A stretch of 8,119 bases of DNA from NCBI GenBank assembly GCA_902386085.1, contig CABMIA010000180.1, positions 1 to 8,119 on the forward strand, in the 5' to 3' direction. The position numbers were made by a program, and so were the translations under genes. Origin of the DNA: an uncultured archaeon (lineage in GTDB: Archaea; Halobacteriota; Methanosarcinia; Methanosarcinales; Methanoperedenaceae). Below the pieces are notes generated by a model. It made no database searches, had not been told where the DNA came from, and worked only from the letters and a program-made list of their open reading frames with translations. Below, in pieces: positions 6,738 through 8,119 of this stretch. The stretch's first letter is position 1; each line of letters begins with the position of its first letter.

Positions 6738-6908
6738 TCATAGCGCAACCAGATTTACCAATCCCTTAAATTCTATATCAAAAGTAAGAAGGGTTTCAAT
6801 TTTTAATCTTTCCATCAGGGCAAAAGCCTTATTGTAATTTCTAGCTTCAGTGTTTCTTGCGGTGACGAGTGCCGAGGTATCGAGTAGAAGGTTCACGAAT
6901 TTCACCAT
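6738..6908 (-). pseudogene. PIN-domain (VapC-type) toxin remnant with the central part missing
   Basis: The reading frame from the ATG at 6908 (56 residues) has the start of a PIN-domain ribonuclease, MVKFVNLLLDTSALVTARN, with the first acidic catalytic residue in LLDTSAL. It then goes through NKAFALMERLKIETLLTFDIEFKGLVNLVAL, whose LTFDxxFKG part resembles the C-terminal end of PIN domains. Intact PIN toxins are about 125-150 residues. The central strands and the conserved middle acidic residues (normally near a DE and an FTDC-like segment) are absent, so catalysis is not expected. The deletion seems to fall at ALMERLK. The frame can be read five codons further up to a TTG at 6923. It overlaps the antitoxin-like gene by about 60 bases. 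An intact but unusually short protein cannot be excluded. Confidence 0.6.
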
Positions 6909-7047
6909 ATACGTATTTATCAATGTTCACAGAAGAATCTTCGACGCCCCAGTTAACAGGTTTTTGGAGCATTTCAAGGCCAACTATCATATCGACTTCT
7001 TCCAATGTTTTGAATTCATCGGGCAATTGTTTAACTTTTTTTGACAT
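6847..7047 (-). CDS. Small antitoxin-like protein (putative VapB-type partner)
   Basis: This 66-residue, charged, cysteine-free protein sits just before the PIN-domain remnant, the usual place of a VapB antitoxin. It opens with MSKKVKQLPDEFKTLEEV (1-18), similar in style to small archaeal/bacterial antitoxins with an LPxEFxTxEE start. NIDKYVYGE (42-50) resembles the end of several antitoxins encoded upstream of PIN toxins. The last 16 residues (IREPSTRYLGTRHRKKH) are basic. They run over the start of the toxin frame, so the original stop codon may have been lost or shifted. The start is supported by AAAAAGGT, 5 bases before the ATG. The upstream DUF2283 gene ends 11 bases away, so the two are probably cotranscribed. 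I assign the antitoxin role mainly from context, and I do not recognise a specific DNA-binding fold. Confidence 0.55.
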   Translation of the reverse strand: MSKKVKQLPDEFKTLEEVDMIVGLEMLQKPVNWGVEDSSVNIDKYVYGEIREPSTRYLGTRHRKKH

Positions 7048-7058
7048 AATAGACCTTT

Positions 7059-7313
7059 TTATGCCCCGCGTTTGTGTTTTAAAGACTTCCTTTTACTTGC
7101 ATTGAGGATGGTGAACCCTATAACCTCTCCTTTTTCGTATCTAATTATAACATCATCATCGGTAAGCTCAGAATCATCTGCATGGCCTGGCTTTTTGAAG
7201 TTGATATACAATACATCAGCTTCTTTATCGTATGCCGTCCAGACTCTTGAATATGGAACATCCAGTAACTCTGGTACAAGAGTGAGTATCCTTTTTACCT
7301 CTACTGCTTCCAT
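7059..7313 (-). CDS. DUF2283 family small protein
   Basis: This 84-residue soluble protein matches the DUF2283 pattern: AYDKEADVLYINF (27-39), an acidic stretch DDSELTDDDVIIRYE (46-60), then GEVIGFTILNASKR (62-75). Its role is unknown. In other genomes members are often found beside small toxin genes, notably DUF4258, and are suspected antitoxins; no DUF4258 is visible here. The N-terminal 25 residues (EVKRILTLVPELLDVPYSRV) precede the domain and may form a helix. AAGAGGCGA is a good ribosome site 5 bases before the ATG at 7313. The stop is 11 bases before the antitoxin-like gene, and the stop codon overlaps that gene's ribosome site (TAAAAAGGT). It lies downstream of the acyl-CoA synthetase beta gene with a 51-base gap and could be read from the same transcript. 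Confidence 0.8.
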   Translation of the reverse strand: MEAVEVKRILTLVPELLDVPYSRVWTAYDKEADVLYINFKKPGHADDSELTDDDVIIRYEKGEVIGFTILNASKRKSLKHKRGA

Positions 7314-7320
7314 ATCTTTC

Positions 7321-7368
7321 GCCTCTTTTTATTTTTAGATATTACAATTCCCATATGCCTCTTTTTAT
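7321..7368. repeat. Two copies of a 12-bp direct repeat flanking the end of the synthetase gene
   Basis: The sequence gcctctttttat occurs exactly at 7321-7332 and again at 7357-7368, 36 bases apart start to start. On the minus strand (ATAAAAAGAGGC) one copy spans the stop codon of the acyl-CoA synthetase beta gene. The other contains the ribosome site of the DUF2283 gene. It may be a small duplication at the edge of the small-gene cassette, or chance similarity of A-rich ribosome-site sequence. Confidence 0.6.
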
Positions 7369-8012
7369 CCTTCCACCATCGCTCTCGCATCCACTGCAAT
7401 CGCGCCTTTCTCATTCACGATCAGCGGGTTAATATCAAGCTCTATAACATTCTCTTTTTCAGCAAGTTGAGAAACCGAAATGAGAACGTCAGCGATTGAA
7501 TCTATGTCAGCAGGTTTCTTCCCGCGGATACCCCTGAGTATCGGGTAACCCTTAATCTCTGAGATCATTTCAAGGGCTTCTTTTTTCCCGACAGGTACGA
7601 CCCTGAATGAAACATCCCTGTAAATCTCAACGAAAATTCCGCCAAGCCCGAACATCAGGGCATGCCCGAACTGCGCATCTTTCTTAAGACCCACAATGAC
7701 CTCATGCCCTGGCCCTGCCATCTGCTGCACGAGAACGCCCTCTATTCTTGCACCGGGAACTGCTTTTTCAATGCGCGATATGAGCTTATTATAAGTTGTT
7801 ACCACTTCCTCCCTTTTAACGTTCAGAACCACCCCGCCCACATCGCTCTTGTGCGGAATATCGGGTGAGGAGATTTTCATTACAACAGGGGTTCCGATTT
7901 TTAATGCTATCGCAAGAGCTTCGTCCGCACTTCCGGCAATGCTCTCTTTTGTCACGGGAATCCCATAATTTTTCAAGAGGTTTTTGGCTTCATGTTCGGA
8001 GAGCGTCCTCAT
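7365..8012 (-). CDS. acdB: Acetate/acyl-CoA ligase (ADP-forming), beta subunit, ATP-grasp
   Basis: This subunit of the cytoplasmic ADP-forming acyl-CoA synthetase works with the alpha subunit to convert acyl-CoA + ADP + Pi to the acid, CoA and ATP (reversible). It is a complete ATP-grasp protein of 215 residues, close to the usual size of a separate beta subunit. Its N-terminus, MRTLSEHEAKNLLKNYGIPV, is the classic ATP-grasp_5 opening. VVMKISSPDIPHKSDVGGV (43-61) holds the nucleotide lysine K46 and a conserved His (H54), probably the beta-subunit histidine implicated in phosphoryl transfer. GHEVIVGLKKDAQFGHALMFG (102-122) and GIFVEIYRD (125-133) form the ATP site, and ELDINPL (191-197) the metal site. 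GGAGG lies 7 bases before the ATG. The start overlaps the alpha stop in an ATGA junction, so the subunits are translationally coupled. Which acyl-CoA it prefers is not visible. Confidence 0.92.
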   Translation of the reverse strand: MRTLSEHEAKNLLKNYGIPVTKESIAGSADEALAIALKIGTPVVMKISSPDIPHKSDVGGVVLNVKREEVVTTYNKLISRIEKAVPGARIEGVLVQQMAGPGHEVIVGLKKDAQFGHALMFGLGGIFVEIYRDVSFRVVPVGKKEALEMISEIKGYPILRGIRGKKPADIDSIADVLISVSQLAEKENVIELDINPLIVNEKGAIAVDARAMVEG

Positions 8013-8119
8013 ACTTTTTCCTCCTTCGATTTGACTTTTTCAAGGAATTCCCTGTGTTTGATCAGGCATGATAGCGCCCCAACCGCCCTTTCCGGGACCG
8101 AGTAGTTGGGCATGCATCC
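8009..8119 (-). CDS. acdA: Acetate/acyl-CoA ligase (ADP-forming), alpha subunit, C-terminal end (runs off the right edge)
   Basis: Only the last 36 codons and the stop are present. The peptide reads MPNYSVPERAVGALSCLI from its third residue, then KHREFLEKVKSKEEKV. The motif 'P.Y..PERAV.AL..L..HREFL' is how ADP-forming acyl-CoA synthetase alpha chains usually end, after the CoA-binding and ligase-CoA domains that would lie beyond the window. The TGA at 8011-8009 overlaps the ATG of the beta gene by 4 bases (ATGA). Separate alpha and beta genes, rather than one fused chain, are seen in a number of archaea. Assignment relies on this short tail plus the neighbour. Confidence 0.8.
   Translation of the reverse strand, partial: GCMPNYSVPERAVGALSCLIKHREFLEKVKSKEEKV

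Noticed and set aside
6850..7338. Plus-strand frames across the small-gene cassette
   Set aside because: The minus-strand frames carry recognisable DUF2283 and PIN segments and ribosome sites; the plus-strand ones have neither.

Overview
The window looks like chromosomal DNA of a methanogenic or methane-oxidising euryarchaeon, most likely in or near the Methanosarcinales. The main evidence is an adjacent pair of coenzyme M biosynthesis genes: a cysteate synthase and a single-chain (ComD-ComE fused) sulfopyruvate decarboxylase. This is the phosphoserine-to-cysteate route known from Methanosarcina. Archaeal TATA/BRE-like elements upstream of several genes, short overlapping gene junctions and an ADP-forming acyl-CoA synthetase agree with this. 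A long acyl-CoA dehydrogenase beside these genes is not typical of plain methanogens. It fits better an ANME-2d/Methanoperedens-like or related archaeon, but that placement is inference.

Layout. Positions 1-1149 (minus) hold an ABC-2 type exporter: an ATPase gene overlapping the start of its permease gene, which runs off the left edge. Positions 1214-1501 (minus) hold a small unrecognised protein with a possible SH3/Sm-like barrel. Positions 1607-4059 (minus) hold the coenzyme M operon, cysteate synthase then ComDE, joined by a one-base stop/start overlap. A 190-bp divergent promoter region (4060-4249) separates it from an acyl-CoA dehydrogenase on the plus strand (4250-5821). That gene converges, with a 4-bp gap, on a metallo-beta-lactamase-fold hydrolase (5826-6719, minus). 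Positions 6738-7313 (minus) hold a small cassette: a DUF2283 protein, an antitoxin-like small protein and a PIN-domain (VapC-type) toxin remnant that lacks its centre. Positions 7365-8119 (minus) hold the ADP-forming acetyl/acyl-CoA synthetase beta subunit and the tail of the alpha subunit, overlapping by 4 bp.

How the parts work together. Cysteate synthase makes L-cysteate from O-phosphoserine and sulfite. An aminotransferase encoded elsewhere would give sulfopyruvate, which ComDE decarboxylates to sulfoacetaldehyde, a coenzyme M precursor. The acyl-CoA dehydrogenase and the ADP-forming acyl-CoA synthetase could both act in acyl-CoA turnover, but they are not in one operon. No RNA genes, CRISPR arrays, insertion sequences or origins were seen, and no gene-free stretch exceeds 300 bases. 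I do not see a clearly new biological system. The points most worth a second look are the internally deleted PIN toxin in its cassette, the Asn-for-His change in the metal motif of the hydrolase, and the contrast between apparently leaderless first genes and Shine-Dalgarno-led internal genes.
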